NCBI RefSeq assembly: GCF_001721645.1
Contig: NZ_CP017141.1
Coordinates: 5,022,001 to 5,086,000 of the forward strand
DNA from: Pedobacter steynii
Lineage (GTDB): Bacteria > Bacteroidota > Bacteroidia > Sphingobacteriales > Sphingobacteriaceae
Length of the DNA stretch: 64,000 nt
Direction of reading: 5' to 3'
Shown: piece by piece, positions 24,907 to 34,012 of the stretch
Layout of the letters: each line of letters begins with the position of its first letter
Position numbering within the stretch: the first letter of the stretch is position 1
The notes under the pieces: model-generated
Told to the model about the DNA's origin: nothing
What the model saw: only the letters and a program-made list of their open reading frames with translations
Databases searched by the model: none
Made by a program: the position numbers and the translations under genes

Positions 24907-25461
24907 ATGGAAATTAAAATTAGCACTCAGCAAATGCTGAAATTGTTGTACATCATTTCATGGATAATATTTATTGGAGTGTGTATAGAAACCGGAAGCT
25001 TTATCTTCAGCACCGTTCTAACTATGGTGCTTAACCCTGAGGATGCAAAACATTTATGGCAGCAAGTTGATTTGTCAAATCTTTATAGATACGACGCCGG
25101 CCATTTTTTTGTAGAAGGACTGTATTTGATTATTGTAGGATTAATGAAGGCGTGTCTGTTTTATCTGATTGTAGAAATATTGCATGATAAAAAGCTGAAT
25201 ATGTCTCAACCTTTCAATACAGAAGTAGGTCAATTTATTTCTAAATTATCTTATTTAGCTTTAGGGATTGGGCTATTCTCCCGGGCGGGAATAGAATATG
25301 CAGAATGGTTAATTAAACAAGGTGTGGAAATGCCTGACGCAGAATCTTTAAGTATAGGTGGGCCCGATGTATGGCTGTTTATGGGGGTTACTCTTTTAGT
25401 GATCGCACAGATTTTTAAAAGAGGAATCGAAATTCAGAGAGAAAACGAACTAACTATTTAA
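24907..25461 (+). CDS. DUF2975-family membrane protein
   Basis: A 184-residue integral membrane protein with four hydrophobic segments: about 10-35 (LLYIISWIIFIGVCIETGSF), 68-92 (VEGLYLIIVGLMKACLFYLI), 112-130 and 148-168. The layout and spacing match DUF2975 proteins, which are almost always encoded next to a tiny XRE-type DNA-binding protein, as here, 3 bp downstream. The role of the pair is unknown; a membrane protein that controls a small repressor is one idea. I chose the ATG at 24907 over a TTG eight codons earlier. Confidence 0.8.
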   Translation: MEIKISTQQMLKLLYIISWIIFIGVCIETGSFIFSTVLTMVLNPEDAKHLWQQVDLSNLYRYDAGHFFVEGLYLIIVGLMKACLFYLIVEILHDKKLNMSQPFNTEVGQFISKLSYLALGIGLFSRAGIEYAEWLIKQGVEMPDAESLSIGGPDVWLFMGVTLLVIAQIFKRGIEIQRENELTI

Positions 25462-25464
25462 GCT

Positions 25465-25680
25465 ATGGCAATTATTGTAAATCTTGATGTGATGATGGCA
25501 AGACGAAAAATGTCATTGAATGAGCTTTCAGAAAAAGTTGATCTGACGCTATCGAATCTTTCCATATTGAAAACAGGTAAAGCAAAAGCCGTTCGTTTTA
25601 CTACCTTAGAAGCGATTTGTAAAGCCTTAGACTGTCAGCCAGGTGACATTCTGGAATATGTTGAAGAAGGTAAAAAATAA
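25465..25680 (+). CDS. Small XRE/Cro-type helix-turn-helix regulator (YozG-like)
   Basis: A 71-residue protein that is essentially one five-helix Cro/C1-type DNA-binding domain: VMMARRKMSLNELSEKVDLT, then the recognition helix around LSNLSILKTGKA, then FTTLEAICKALDCQPGDILEY. This last phrase is characteristic of the YozG-like small regulators that accompany DUF2975 membrane proteins. It starts 3 bp after the DUF2975 gene, so the two are surely co-transcribed. Its targets are unknown; autoregulation is common in such pairs. Confidence 0.88.
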   Translation: MAIIVNLDVMMARRKMSLNELSEKVDLTLSNLSILKTGKAKAVRFTTLEAICKALDCQPGDILEYVEEGKK

Positions 25681-25702
25681 AAAAACAAATAACAGCTATT
25701 GT

Positions 25703-26542
25703 ATGGGAGCAAAGTCAGGTATTCCAGTTGATGTAGTTCATCTTTTACCCGTTCTTGATGGAAAATTCATTGATTTAATGAAATCCCTTACAATTGAGGA
25801 GTGGCAAAAGCAGACGATTGCAAAGAAATGGGTGGTAAAGGACGTGGTGGCTCATTTACTTGATGGTAACATGCGCATACTTTCTATTCTTCGCGACAAT
25901 TATCACGGTGAACAATCGAGCATTAATTCGTATCAGGACCTGGTTGGTTTTCTTAACGGACTTAATGCCGATTGGGTAAAAGCAATGAAGCGGGTAAGCC
26001 CTGAAATGCTCATTCTTCTTCATCAAATAACCGGGCCACTTTTTTGCGACTATTTTAAATCACTGGATCCCTTTGATCCTGCGCTCTTTGCTGTGAGCTG
26101 GGCTGGAGAAGAAGTAAGTCAAAACTGGATGGCAATTGCCCGTGAGTACACTGAGAAATGGTTGCACCAACAGCAAATTAGGGATGCCATAGATAAACCT
26201 GGCTTGATGACTTTTGAGCTTTTTTATCCCTTCATAGATATTTTTATGTGCGCATTGCCACATACTTACCGGGAAATTTCAGCCGAAAATGGAACTGTTG
26301 TGAAACTTACGGTAACTACAGCCATTGGGGGCTCCTGGTTTCTTATACGGACTGGTGGCATATGGGAGTTGAACAAAGAATATTCGGGCTATCCAACAAC
26401 AGAAATCATCATTGATCCGGATACCTCCTGGAAATTATTTTCAAAAAGCTTGCGACCTGAACAAATCAAAAGCGAGGTTACAATTACAGGTGACCAGATA
26501 CTCGGTGAGACCGCGCTAACAATGGTTTCGGTTATGGCCTGA
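25703..26542 (+). CDS. DinB/maleylpyruvate-isomerase N-terminal-domain-like protein
   Basis: A 279-residue cytoplasmic protein. Its first part resembles the four-helix DinB/mycothiol-dependent maleylpyruvate isomerase N-terminal domain: a helix with EEWQKQTIAKKWVVKDVVAHLLDGNMR, where the histidine in VAHLLDG is the usual first metal ligand, and a later helix EYTEKWLHQQQIRDA with the second histidine. The C-terminal part (about 190-279, TVVKLTVTTAIGGSWFLIR and onward) resembles the SCP2-like or MDMPI C-terminal beta-rich domain. No catalytic role can be assigned. I preferred the ATG at 25703 to an earlier one overlapping the XRE gene. It follows that gene by 22 bp. Confidence 0.7.
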   Translation: MGAKSGIPVDVVHLLPVLDGKFIDLMKSLTIEEWQKQTIAKKWVVKDVVAHLLDGNMRILSILRDNYHGEQSSINSYQDLVGFLNGLNADWVKAMKRVSPEMLILLHQITGPLFCDYFKSLDPFDPALFAVSWAGEEVSQNWMAIAREYTEKWLHQQQIRDAIDKPGLMTFELFYPFIDIFMCALPHTYREISAENGTVVKLTVTTAIGGSWFLIRTGGIWELNKEYSGYPTTEIIIDPDTSWKLFSKSLRPEQIKSEVTITGDQILGETALTMVSVMA

Positions 26543-26612
26543 TATTTTTTTATCGTATAAATTCCGGCTTTCTGCGAATATTAAATCAAAGCCTGCGAAT
26601 TATAAACGAGGA

Positions 26613-26643
26613 TTGAACAGTGGCTGTTATGATGTTATATTTG
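26613..26643 (+). promoter_or_regulatory. Promoter with a perfect TAnnTTTG element
   Basis: TTG at 26613-26615 and TATATTTG at 26636-26643 are 20 bp apart. The ATG of the downstream lipoprotein gene lies 13 bp after the -7 element, which would give a very short leader, so one of the next in-frame ATGs (26666 or 26678) may be the real start. Confidence 0.6.
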
Positions 26644-26656
26644 AAAATAAATATCT

Positions 26657-27259
26657 ATGGATAATATGAATAAATACATGCCACATTTAATCTTATCTGT
26701 TGTAATTTCTTGTCAGACATTTATGAGTTCCTGCCAAAATCTGAACAAGTCTGATTACCCATATTCGGAAGAGCAGACCAAACAATTTCTCGCCGAAATC
26801 ACTAAAAACGTCAGTGCCTCTATTACCGATGCGACTGAGATAAAAAAGCAACCGACTAATAAATTCAGCATATGGACAAGCTATCCGCTCTCAAAAGATC
26901 AACTTAAGGAGTACCGGCAAAATAACGGAAACCTCAGCAATAAGGATAATGACATTTCAGACTTTGCGACATATACCATTAAAGAGTCTGATTTCACAAA
27001 TGAAAAAAACGAAAAACTTAATTTTACAGATAATGGTCAGGCCATTTATTTACAGGAGTATAGTTTATGGGAGTATGAGCACATTTTACATCAGAATGTA
27101 GGCATTGAACTCGCATTAGATAAAAAATTCGAAAAACTGAAAGGGCATCTGAACATAGAATTTGAAATGCCTGGGAAAATAAAAAAGGAAGTCAAGATTC
27201 CGGTAAATCTTTCAATTTATGATAAAATTGAAGAAGATAGTGCGAAAGCTGATCAGTAA
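26657..27259 (+). CDS. Hypothetical lipoprotein
   Basis: A 200-residue protein that I do not recognise. A hydrophobic leader (HLILSVVISCQTFMSSCQN) with a lipobox-like MSSC places it at the membrane as a lipoprotein. The mature part is charged, rich in lysine, glutamate and asparagine, and lacks cysteines or obvious catalytic motifs. The C-terminal third reads as alternating beta strands (LKGHLNIEFEMPGKIKKEVK, then IPVNLSIYD). It has its own promoter and converges on the DUF1801 gene 23 bp downstream. The start is uncertain among 26657, 26666 and 26678. Confidence 0.65.
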   Translation: MDNMNKYMPHLILSVVISCQTFMSSCQNLNKSDYPYSEEQTKQFLAEITKNVSASITDATEIKKQPTNKFSIWTSYPLSKDQLKEYRQNNGNLSNKDNDISDFATYTIKESDFTNEKNEKLNFTDNGQAIYLQEYSLWEYEHILHQNVGIELALDKKFEKLKGHLNIEFEMPGKIKKEVKIPVNLSIYDKIEEDSAKADQ

Positions 27260-27282
27260 TGGACTTTATGAAGCTGGCGGGG

Positions 27283-27675
27283 TTAAGTTAAACGTATTAA
27301 AACACCTTTTCTTTTTACCACGTTTTTATAATCCCACTGTATCACTTTTGATTTTTCAATCCAGCGGGCCAGATCATCCAGGTTAATCTGCTCAATTGCA
27401 GTATAGGTAATGGAAGCGTCCTTAAATTTACCGGTGTTTATCTTCAGGTCTGCTTCATCAAAATCAGCACCGCTCCAGAACATCAAACGGATGCCAGCTT
27501 TAAGTTTGCTATAGCCCACAATTGGGTTCCCGTTTAAAAACCAAACCGGATGTGCATGCCAGATCTTACTTTCCGCCTCTTTCAGGTTAAGGTCAATTCC
27601 GGAAGATAAAAGATGACAAATTTCACGATCTGTAGCCGACTGTGAATCATTATAATGTGGTATGTCCTTATTCAT
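27283..27675 (-). CDS. DUF1801-domain protein
   Basis: A 130-residue cytoplasmic protein of the DUF1801/YdhG-like fold. The family pattern is visible in ESKIWHAHPVWFLNGNPIVGYSKLKAGIRLMFWSGADF, a strand pair around a conserved pocket, and in the C-terminal DLARWIEKSKVIQWDYKNV helix region. Function is unknown in general. The frame continues upstream to 27759, but that extension would overlap the divergent gene at 27742 and reads as hydrophobic noise, so I chose the ATG at 27675. Confidence 0.75.
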   Translation of the reverse strand: MNKDIPHYNDSQSATDREICHLLSSGIDLNLKEAESKIWHAHPVWFLNGNPIVGYSKLKAGIRLMFWSGADFDEADLKINTGKFKDASITYTAIEQINLDDLARWIEKSKVIQWDYKNVVKRKGVLIRLT

Positions 27676-27741
27676 AATCATTCGTATAAACATCAAAATA
27701 TCAATGACCCAGGTCATCTTTTTTATATCTTCAACTAAAAT

Positions 27742-28296
27742 ATGAATAAAAAGTATCATTTAATTTTTGTCTTCTTGTTATTACTGAACATGGTTACCTC
27801 GGTCTTTGCCGGCGGGATGTCCGCCTGGCAGGAAGAAACACCCTACGGACACGATATAGAACATGATGGTACTGCAGGTGGCTGGATTTGTATGCAGATA
27901 CACACCAGCTCAGTTTGCTTTCAGCATTTTTATTTTTATAAAGGCCATACCATCGCCGAGAGTAAATCTGAGTTTTTTATCATCAATGAGAAAACCGAGC
28001 GAATACAGAAATTTACAAATCAGGAACAATGGCGGAAGGCCATCACCGTACAAAAGCTTGTGCCACTTTGGAAAAGAGAATACAACGATAACTACGGCAT
28101 AGATAAATTTGCCGGTGCTATTTTATTAATTTTAGTGCCCATCCCTTTGTTTCTGCCTCTGCTCTGGTTATTTTGTGCAATCAGCCTGCTGTTTCCATGG
28201 GCTGTAGCAGGAGGCTTTCGAAAGCATTTTGCCTGGGTCTACCCGGTGTTGATCCTGGCTGTATTTTTATACTACAACATTCCTCAGAGTTTGTAA
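27742..28296 (+). CDS. Hypothetical membrane protein with a periplasmic domain
   Basis: A 184-residue protein not assigned to a family. It has a cleavable-looking signal peptide (HLIFVFLLLLNMVTSVFAGG), a soluble part of about 90 residues rich in aromatic and charged residues with two cysteines (WICMQIHTSSVCFQHFYFYK), and then two strongly hydrophobic segments at about 125-150 and 160-178. The soluble part is expected to face the periplasm. It is followed after one base by a lipoprotein gene, so the two form a unit. Function unknown. Confidence 0.65.
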   Translation: MNKKYHLIFVFLLLLNMVTSVFAGGMSAWQEETPYGHDIEHDGTAGGWICMQIHTSSVCFQHFYFYKGHTIAESKSEFFIINEKTERIQKFTNQEQWRKAITVQKLVPLWKREYNDNYGIDKFAGAILLILVPIPLFLPLLWLFCAISLLFPWAVAGGFRKHFAWVYPVLILAVFLYYNIPQSL

Positions 28297-28297
28297 A

Positions 28298-29284
28298 ATG
28301 AAGAAGCTATTATTCATACCCGTTGTTCTTATGGTCGTTTCTGCCTGCAGAGAAAGTAATGGAAATAAGGTAGCAAGTAAGCTACAGCCAAAAGTTAAAA
28401 AAATTGAAACAGTTGAAAGAAATGACTCTTCAGAAATAGAAAAAAGTGGGCGCTCGTTCTACGATTGGTATTTTAAGCATCATTTTCAATATATAGATAT
28501 TATAAAGGGCAAAAATGAGAAATGTCTGCTCGACACGGCATCTTATTTCAGAAACCTGAGAAAGCTCAATACCATTTCTGAAAAATTCATTACCCATGAA
28601 AAAAACAGACTGCAGGCTTGTTTTTCATTTATTGCTACTAGATATTATTCAGCATACGAAAGTGCTGATGCCTATGAATATGATGAGTATTGTCCCGAGC
28701 TATATTACATGTATTGGATCAATAGTCAGGAAGAGCCAAATCGTTTCTCTATTAAAAACCTAAAGCTCATTTCTGAAAGTAAAGCCAGACTTGAGGTTTA
28801 TCTAAACTATGGTGAAAAAGATGAACCATTATCCCGAATACAATTGGAGAAAGAAAATGGCTTATGGAAAATTGTAAAAATTGATTTTTTAAATAAAGAA
28901 CAACAGAAAACGGCAACCGAAACAACTTCCGGCAGATGGCAAAACGCCATGGTGACGCTGAATATTGGTGAAAACTCGCTGGCTTTTGAGTACCATGGGC
29001 AATGCGTATATTTTTATCCCGTTCGTAAAATCAGTGATACAGAATTCGAAATGATCTGGGCAAGAGATATGGATTGCAAATTTGACAACGGAACCAGCCA
29101 GTCTTTTGGATTATCAAAAGAGAAAGAGGTGCCCGAAATTGGCAGGCCTTTTGCCAGATTCACGCTTAAAAACAACATCCTGAACGCGGATTTCTATTAC
29201 AAAACATGGGTAAGAAGATATACAGAACAGGTGCAGGATGACGTTTTTACAGAAGCCTACTTCAGGAAGAATGAAAATGAATAA
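28298..29284 (+). CDS. Hypothetical lipoprotein (possible DUF3828-like domain)
   Basis: A 328-residue lipoprotein with leader MKKLLFIPVVLMVVSACRES. Residues of about 45-205 resemble DUF3828-type domains: FYDWYFKHHFQYIDII, YDEYCPELYYMYWINSQEEP, and a strand run ending ENGLWKIVKIDF, a fold shared with nuclear-transport-factor-2-like proteins. The C-terminal 120 residues form another beta-rich part with two cysteines (EYHGQCVYFYPV, ARDMDCKFDN). The family link is from visual similarity only. It starts one base after the preceding membrane-protein gene and ends 68 bp ahead of the large helicase gene. Confidence 0.65.
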   Translation: MKKLLFIPVVLMVVSACRESNGNKVASKLQPKVKKIETVERNDSSEIEKSGRSFYDWYFKHHFQYIDIIKGKNEKCLLDTASYFRNLRKLNTISEKFITHEKNRLQACFSFIATRYYSAYESADAYEYDEYCPELYYMYWINSQEEPNRFSIKNLKLISESKARLEVYLNYGEKDEPLSRIQLEKENGLWKIVKIDFLNKEQQKTATETTSGRWQNAMVTLNIGENSLAFEYHGQCVYFYPVRKISDTEFEMIWARDMDCKFDNGTSQSFGLSKEKEVPEIGRPFARFTLKNNILNADFYYKTWVRRYTEQVQDDVFTEAYFRKNENE

Positions 29285-29352
29285 ATACTGGAGTGGCGAT
29301 ATATCCAATATATTTGGAGATATTAGAATTTTCTACTCATAAGAACCGAAAT

Positions 29353-32300
29353 ATGCAGGAATCCATCCTTCCCAAATTAGAAGCATCGAGAAAAGAACTG
29401 TTGGATTTGGGTATGCGCAATACCTTAATTAATTACAAGATACCTAAAGCGAGGGGCATCCATGTGGTGCAGGAAAAGTCATCCTCAATTTTTGATATTA
29501 TTGTTCGGCAGAACAAAGCAATGACCTTTCTAAGCAGACCGGGAACAGATGGTGATGATACCAGTGAGATGCCAGAACTCAGCGAAGAGGAACTGGAAGA
29601 TGCTTACAATGATACCCGACTGCAAACCAGCGAACCTGAGCAGAAACTTCAAACTAAGATTCTCAATACCTATTACTTTGCCCGTACCAGTATAGAGGAG
29701 CAAGGTGTTAATATTTTATACCTGTCGCTGGGCATGCTGAACTGGTATGAGCAGGGCAATACGACTGAGCCACGTCAGGCACCATTGGTTTTGCTACCGG
29801 TATCCCTTGAAAGATCGAGCGCAAGCGAGCGTTTCAGATTGAGGTATACCGGCGGAGACATCGGGGCTAATCTGTCCCTGCAAGCCAAGATGATGGTGGA
29901 TTTCAACATCACCGTTCCGGATTTAGAGGACATGGAAGATTTTGATATTAAGGCTTACATGGATGATATTGCCAAACGGGTGAAACACCATGCTGCCTGG
30001 AGTGTAGACCAGGATGCAATTGAACTTGGTTTTTTCTCTTTTGGTAAGTTCATGATCTATCATGATCTGGATAGCAGTAAATGGCCCGAAGATGGTAAAC
30101 CTTATGACCATTCCATTCTTACTTCATTATTTGGGGCAGGCTTTACGGATGCCGAGCCAACGGCTAATTCCGAACATAACCTGGATAAGGAGACAAAAGC
30201 CCATGAGCTTTTTCATGTGGTAGATGCAGACAGCTCACAGGTGTTGGCCATGCTGGCTGTTCATGAGGGAAGAAACCTGGTTATTCAGGGTCCTCCGGGC
30301 ACAGGGAAATCTCAAACCATTACTAACCTGATTGCCAATGCCGTTGGTCATGGTAAAAAAGTATTGTTTGTGGCAGAGAAAATGGCGGCTCTGGAAGTCG
30401 TAAAACGACGGCTGGATTCCATTCATCTGGGAGAAGCCTGTTTGGAACTTCACAGTCATAAGGCGAATAAGAGAGAGTTGCATACGGAATTGAAACGCGT
30501 GCTGGATCTGGGGAAACCTACTTTGACACATTTGGAGAATGAGTTGGTTGAATTGGATGGTTATCGCGGCAGGCTGAATGGTTATTGCAATTCAATCAAT
30601 AAGGAGATTGGTAAGAGTGGATTATCCGGACAAAAAGTAATCGGTTATCTGCAACAGATTGCCGATCAATATAAGAACATAAAACTGGTTAATGTGCCGA
30701 TTGCCGATATCGGGGATTGGGACATGATCCGGATGAGCAGCGCAGAGAAGAGGGCGGAGGAGATCGAAGCCCGATTAAAAGAAATCGGTGTGCCGGCCAA
30801 TTTATTGTTTTATGGTACTAAGCTTAAACTCTTACTGACACATGAGCAGGAGGGGTATCAGACTTTGATAAACACGGCGCTGAAAGATACCAAAGACTTA
30901 GAAAATGCGGCAAAGGAAGTGGCTGCGTGGTTGCTTATGCCCGAACCGGGAAACGCTATCGAAATTGCAGGATTGATGGCTGCTGCGAAAATTGTGGCCG
31001 AAAGTCCCGATTTAAGAGAAATCGCTGTAACAGATATTGCCTGGACTGCCAATTATGAGGACCTGCGGGAACTGTTGGAGACCGGAGATCGTTTGAGCAT
31101 ATTAAAGCATTCTTACGATCAGATTCTTTTACCGGAAGCCTGGAATCAAAACGTTTTGCATATCCGTCAAAACCTCATCACGCATGGGCAAAAATGGTAT
31201 AAGTTCCTTATTGGCGATTATAAGAGAAGTATAAAAGAACTGGCTTCCTTTGCCCGGGTACCATTGCCCGATGATTTGGCATCTAAAATCAGGTATACGG
31301 ACGATATATTGGAGGCCGGCAGATTGGCTGCAACTTTGGCCGAACATGAGGCTTTGGCTATAAAGGTATTCGGAACCCGCTGGCAAAAATTCAAAACCCG
31401 CTGGCAGGAATTGTATCAGATACTTCAATTCATTTCCAAAGTACATCAGGATATCGCCAATGCAGTGTATCCTGCAAGTTTATTGGAGGTGCTGAGCAAA
31501 AATGAGAAGCCTGCACGTGCCTCTGAATTGGCCGGTAAATTAAATGAGGCATCGTCCAGGCAAATAGAAAGTGTGGATGCTTTACTTGGAAAATTGCTTT
31601 TCGACAGCAGTATGGTGGCCGAAGACAGACGTCTGGCAGGACTGAATTTCGCATCCCAGCTGGATTTGCTGCAGCGCTGGTCTGATCGTTTTATAGAAGT
31701 CCAGCATGCTGTACAGTGGAACAATCTGGTAGAGATGGCTCAACAGGATGGCTTTGCCCAGCTGACTATCCTTGCTGCAGAATGGGAGGGGGCCGCCTCT
31801 TACTTAAAGATTTCACTGCAAAAAACCTGGTATGAATACTTGATTACCGAGGTCATGACCGAGCGTCCGCCTTTACGTAGTTTTGAGCGTACGAGTCATG
31901 AAGAAACGATAGAGAAATTTAAAAAGCTTGACCTGCTCAATCTTGTTTATAACAGGGCGCGCGTTGCGCTGAAGCATTATGAATCTTTGCCGAAGCCAGA
32001 AGGCGGTGGACAAATGAGTGTATTACGTACAGAGTTTAACCGAAAGGCCAGACATATGCCGATCCGTAAGCTGATGCAGGAAGCAGGATTAGCCATTCAG
32101 GCAATTAAACCGGTTTTTATGATGAGCCCGATGTCAATTGCCAGTTTTCTTCCTCCGGGAGATATTGAGTTTGATCTGGTGATTTTTGATGAGGCCAGTC
32201 AGGTTCGTCCTGTTGAGGCCCTGGGTGCAGTGTTGCGCGGAAAACAACTGGTTGTAGTTGGTGATACCAAACAATTGCCGCCGACGAGCTTCTTTGATAA

Positions 32301-34011
32301 GCTGAATACCGACATTGAAGATGAGGATAATGTGACTGCTGATATGCAAAGCATTCTTGGAATGGCTGATAGTCAGGGGGCGCCACAACGCATGTTACGC
32401 TGGCATTACAGAAGTCGCCATGAATCATTAATCAGCCTGTCTAACCAGGAATTTTACGAAAACAAACTGGTCATTTTTCCTAGTCCGGGTTCAAAATACC
32501 AGATGGGACTCGCCTTTCATTACCTGCCGGATGCGGTATACGACCGTGGGAATACCAGAAGTAATCCTATAGAAGCCGAAACCGTGGCAGACGCAGTGAT
32601 TCAGCATGCTCTGCACAATCCAAAGCAAAGTCTTGGGGTGGTTGCTTTCAGTACTTCGCAAATGCAGGCGATACAAAATGCCCTGGAGATTAAAAGGAGA
32701 AAGAACCCGGAAGTGGAGAGCTTTTTCAGGAGTCATGCTGAGGAGCCTTTCTTTGTGAAAAACCTGGAGAATGTACAGGGTGATGAGCGGGATGTGATTT
32801 TCATCAGTATTGGCTACGGCAAAATTGAGGACGGAAAGGTGCCGATGAGCTTTGGCCCGCTAAATAATGAAGGTGGAGAACGGCGGTTGAATGTATTGAT
32901 CACCAGGGCAAAATACCGTTGTGAGGTTTTCGCTAACATTACTTCGGATGATATCAATACGACTGCAACAACCAAGTTCGGCATCAGGGCTTTAAAGAGC
33001 TTCCTGTATTTTGCACAGCATGGTAAATTTGCGGTAGACCAGGACGTACCTTTGCTTACTGAACGTCCGTTTGAGCAAATGGTGGCCGACCGTTTAACCG
33101 CTGCAGGTTATACGGTTAGGAATAAAGTAGGATCTGAAGGTTTTTATCTTGACCTGGGTGTAGTGGATCCTGAACATCCCGGAAGGTATTTGTTGGGGAT
33201 TGATTGTGATGGGGAATCCTACGGGCAGTCTAAGTCGGCCCGCGACCGTGACCGCTTGCGTAAACAGGTTCTGCAGGGGATCGGCTGGAAGATGTATCAG
33301 ATCTGGAGTACCGAATGGTATCGCAATCCTGAACGGGAGTTTAAACGCCTGCTGGATTTTCTGGAAAAGGTAAAGGCACAGACATCGCTCGATGATCAGA
33401 TGGAGGAAGAGGTGCGTTCGGAGATGATTACACTGGTAAGAGAGGAAAGGGAAGAGGTTGATCTGAGTGTTCCGGTATATGAACAAGCCAGACTTTCCCT
33501 TGATCAGAATGCGGAAGAGTTACACCTTGTGCCTTTTGGTAAATTGGGCAATTGGATTGCTGAAGTGGTGGAAAAAGAAAGTCCCGTGCATTTCGATGAA
33601 ATGGCGAGGAGAATTGCTGAGGCTGCAGGGATTTCGAAAATTGGTTCCAGAATACGCTATACATTGGAAGCAGCAGCGAATTATGCGGTAAGTTCCGGTT
33701 TGATAACCAGGAAAGAAGATTTTCTTTGGCATCCTGAAATGGAGGCTGCGATTATTCGCAGCAGGGTAGGTTTAAGTGCTACTTCCAAAAAGCTGGCTTA
33801 CATTGCCCCGGAAGAAATGAGCGAGGCGATTGTTAAGGTGGTGGGAGAATCTATTGCGATTCAGCCTGAGGTAGCCGTTCCTTTGATTGCAAAATTATTT
33901 GGCTTTAGCAGGGTTACGGAAGAAATGAAGAAGGAATTACTGACGGTATTGGAGCAAAATGTAAATACAGGTAAAATCAGGAAAGACGGAGAGTTGCTCA
34001 AGGAGATTTAA
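29353..34011 (+). CDS. DUF4011-SF1 helicase-Vsr-like nuclease-DUF3320 protein (putative phage defence, hhe type)
   Basis: A 1552-residue cytoplasmic protein. The N-terminus (LEASRKELLDLGMRNTLINY) is DUF4011. A superfamily 1 helicase follows: Walker A IQGPPGTGKSQTITNLI near 312-328, DEAS box in LVIFDEASQVRPVEALGA near 945, VVVGDTKQLPPTSFF, RSRHESLISLSN, and RRLNVLITRAKYRCEVF. Residues of about 1230-1350 form a Vsr/PD-(D/E)xK-like nuclease (GSEGFYLDLGVVDP, LLGIDCDGESYGQSKSARDR, WSTEWYRNP). The C-terminal part from about 1400 matches DUF3320 (RIAEAAGISKIGSRIRYTLE). Proteins with this order were reported as single-gene antiviral systems; activity here is inference. I chose the ATG at 29353, where the DUF4011 helix starts, not one 20 codons earlier. 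The next gene begins after one base. Confidence 0.88.
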   Translation: MQESILPKLEASRKELLDLGMRNTLINYKIPKARGIHVVQEKSSSIFDIIVRQNKAMTFLSRPGTDGDDTSEMPELSEEELEDAYNDTRLQTSEPEQKLQTKILNTYYFARTSIEEQGVNILYLSLGMLNWYEQGNTTEPRQAPLVLLPVSLERSSASERFRLRYTGGDIGANLSLQAKMMVDFNITVPDLEDMEDFDIKAYMDDIAKRVKHHAAWSVDQDAIELGFFSFGKFMIYHDLDSSKWPEDGKPYDHSILTSLFGAGFTDAEPTANSEHNLDKETKAHELFHVVDADSSQVLAMLAVHEGRNLVIQGPPGTGKSQTITNLIANAVGHGKKVLFVAEKMAALEVVKRRLDSIHLGEACLELHSHKANKRELHTELKRVLDLGKPTLTHLENELVELDGYRGRLNGYCNSINKEIGKSGLSGQKVIGYLQQIADQYKNIKLVNVPIADIGDWDMIRMSSAEKRAEEIEARLKEIGVPANLLFYGTKLKLLLTHEQEGYQTLINTALKDTKDLENAAKEVAAWLLMPEPGNAIEIAGLMAAAKIVAESPDLREIAVTDIAWTANYEDLRELLETGDRLSILKHSYDQILLPEAWNQNVLHIRQNLITHGQKWYKFLIGDYKRSIKELASFARVPLPDDLASKIRYTDDILEAGRLAATLAEHEALAIKVFGTRWQKFKTRWQELYQILQFISKVHQDIANAVYPASLLEVLSKNEKPARASELAGKLNEASSRQIESVDALLGKLLFDSSMVAEDRRLAGLNFASQLDLLQRWSDRFIEVQHAVQWNNLVEMAQQDGFAQLTILAAEWEGAASYLKISLQKTWYEYLITEVMTERPPLRSFERTSHEETIEKFKKLDLLNLVYNRARVALKHYESLPKPEGGGQMSVLRTEFNRKARHMPIRKLMQEAGLAIQAIKPVFMMSPMSIASFLPPGDIEFDLVIFDEASQVRPVEALGAVLRGKQLVVVGDTKQLPPTSFFDKLNTDIEDEDNVTADMQSILGMADSQGAPQRMLRWHYRSRHESLISLSNQEFYENKLVIFPSPGSKYQMGLAFHYLPDAVYDRGNTRSNPIEAETVADAVIQHALHNPKQSLGVVAFSTSQMQAIQNALEIKRRKNPEVESFFRSHAEEPFFVKNLENVQGDERDVIFISIGYGKIEDGKVPMSFGPLNNEGGERRLNVLITRAKYRCEVFANITSDDINTTATTKFGIRALKSFLYFAQHGKFAVDQDVPLLTERPFEQMVADRLTAAGYTVRNKVGSEGFYLDLGVVDPEHPGRYLLGIDCDGESYGQSKSARDRDRLRKQVLQGIGWKMYQIWSTEWYRNPEREFKRLLDFLEKVKAQTSLDDQMEEEVRSEMITLVREEREEVDLSVPVYEQARLSLDQNAEELHLVPFGKLGNWIAEVVEKESPVHFDEMARRIAEAAGISKIGSRIRYTLEAAANYAVSSGLITRKEDFLWHPEMEAAIIRSRVGLSATSKKLAYIAPEEMSEAIVKVVGESIAIQPEVAVPLIAKLFGFSRVTEEMKKELLTVLEQNVNTGKIRKDGELLKEI

Positions 34012-34012
34012 A

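Noticed and set aside
27676..27759. N-terminal extension of the DUF1801 protein
   Set aside because: It would overlap the divergent membrane-protein gene at 27742 and has no family similarity.
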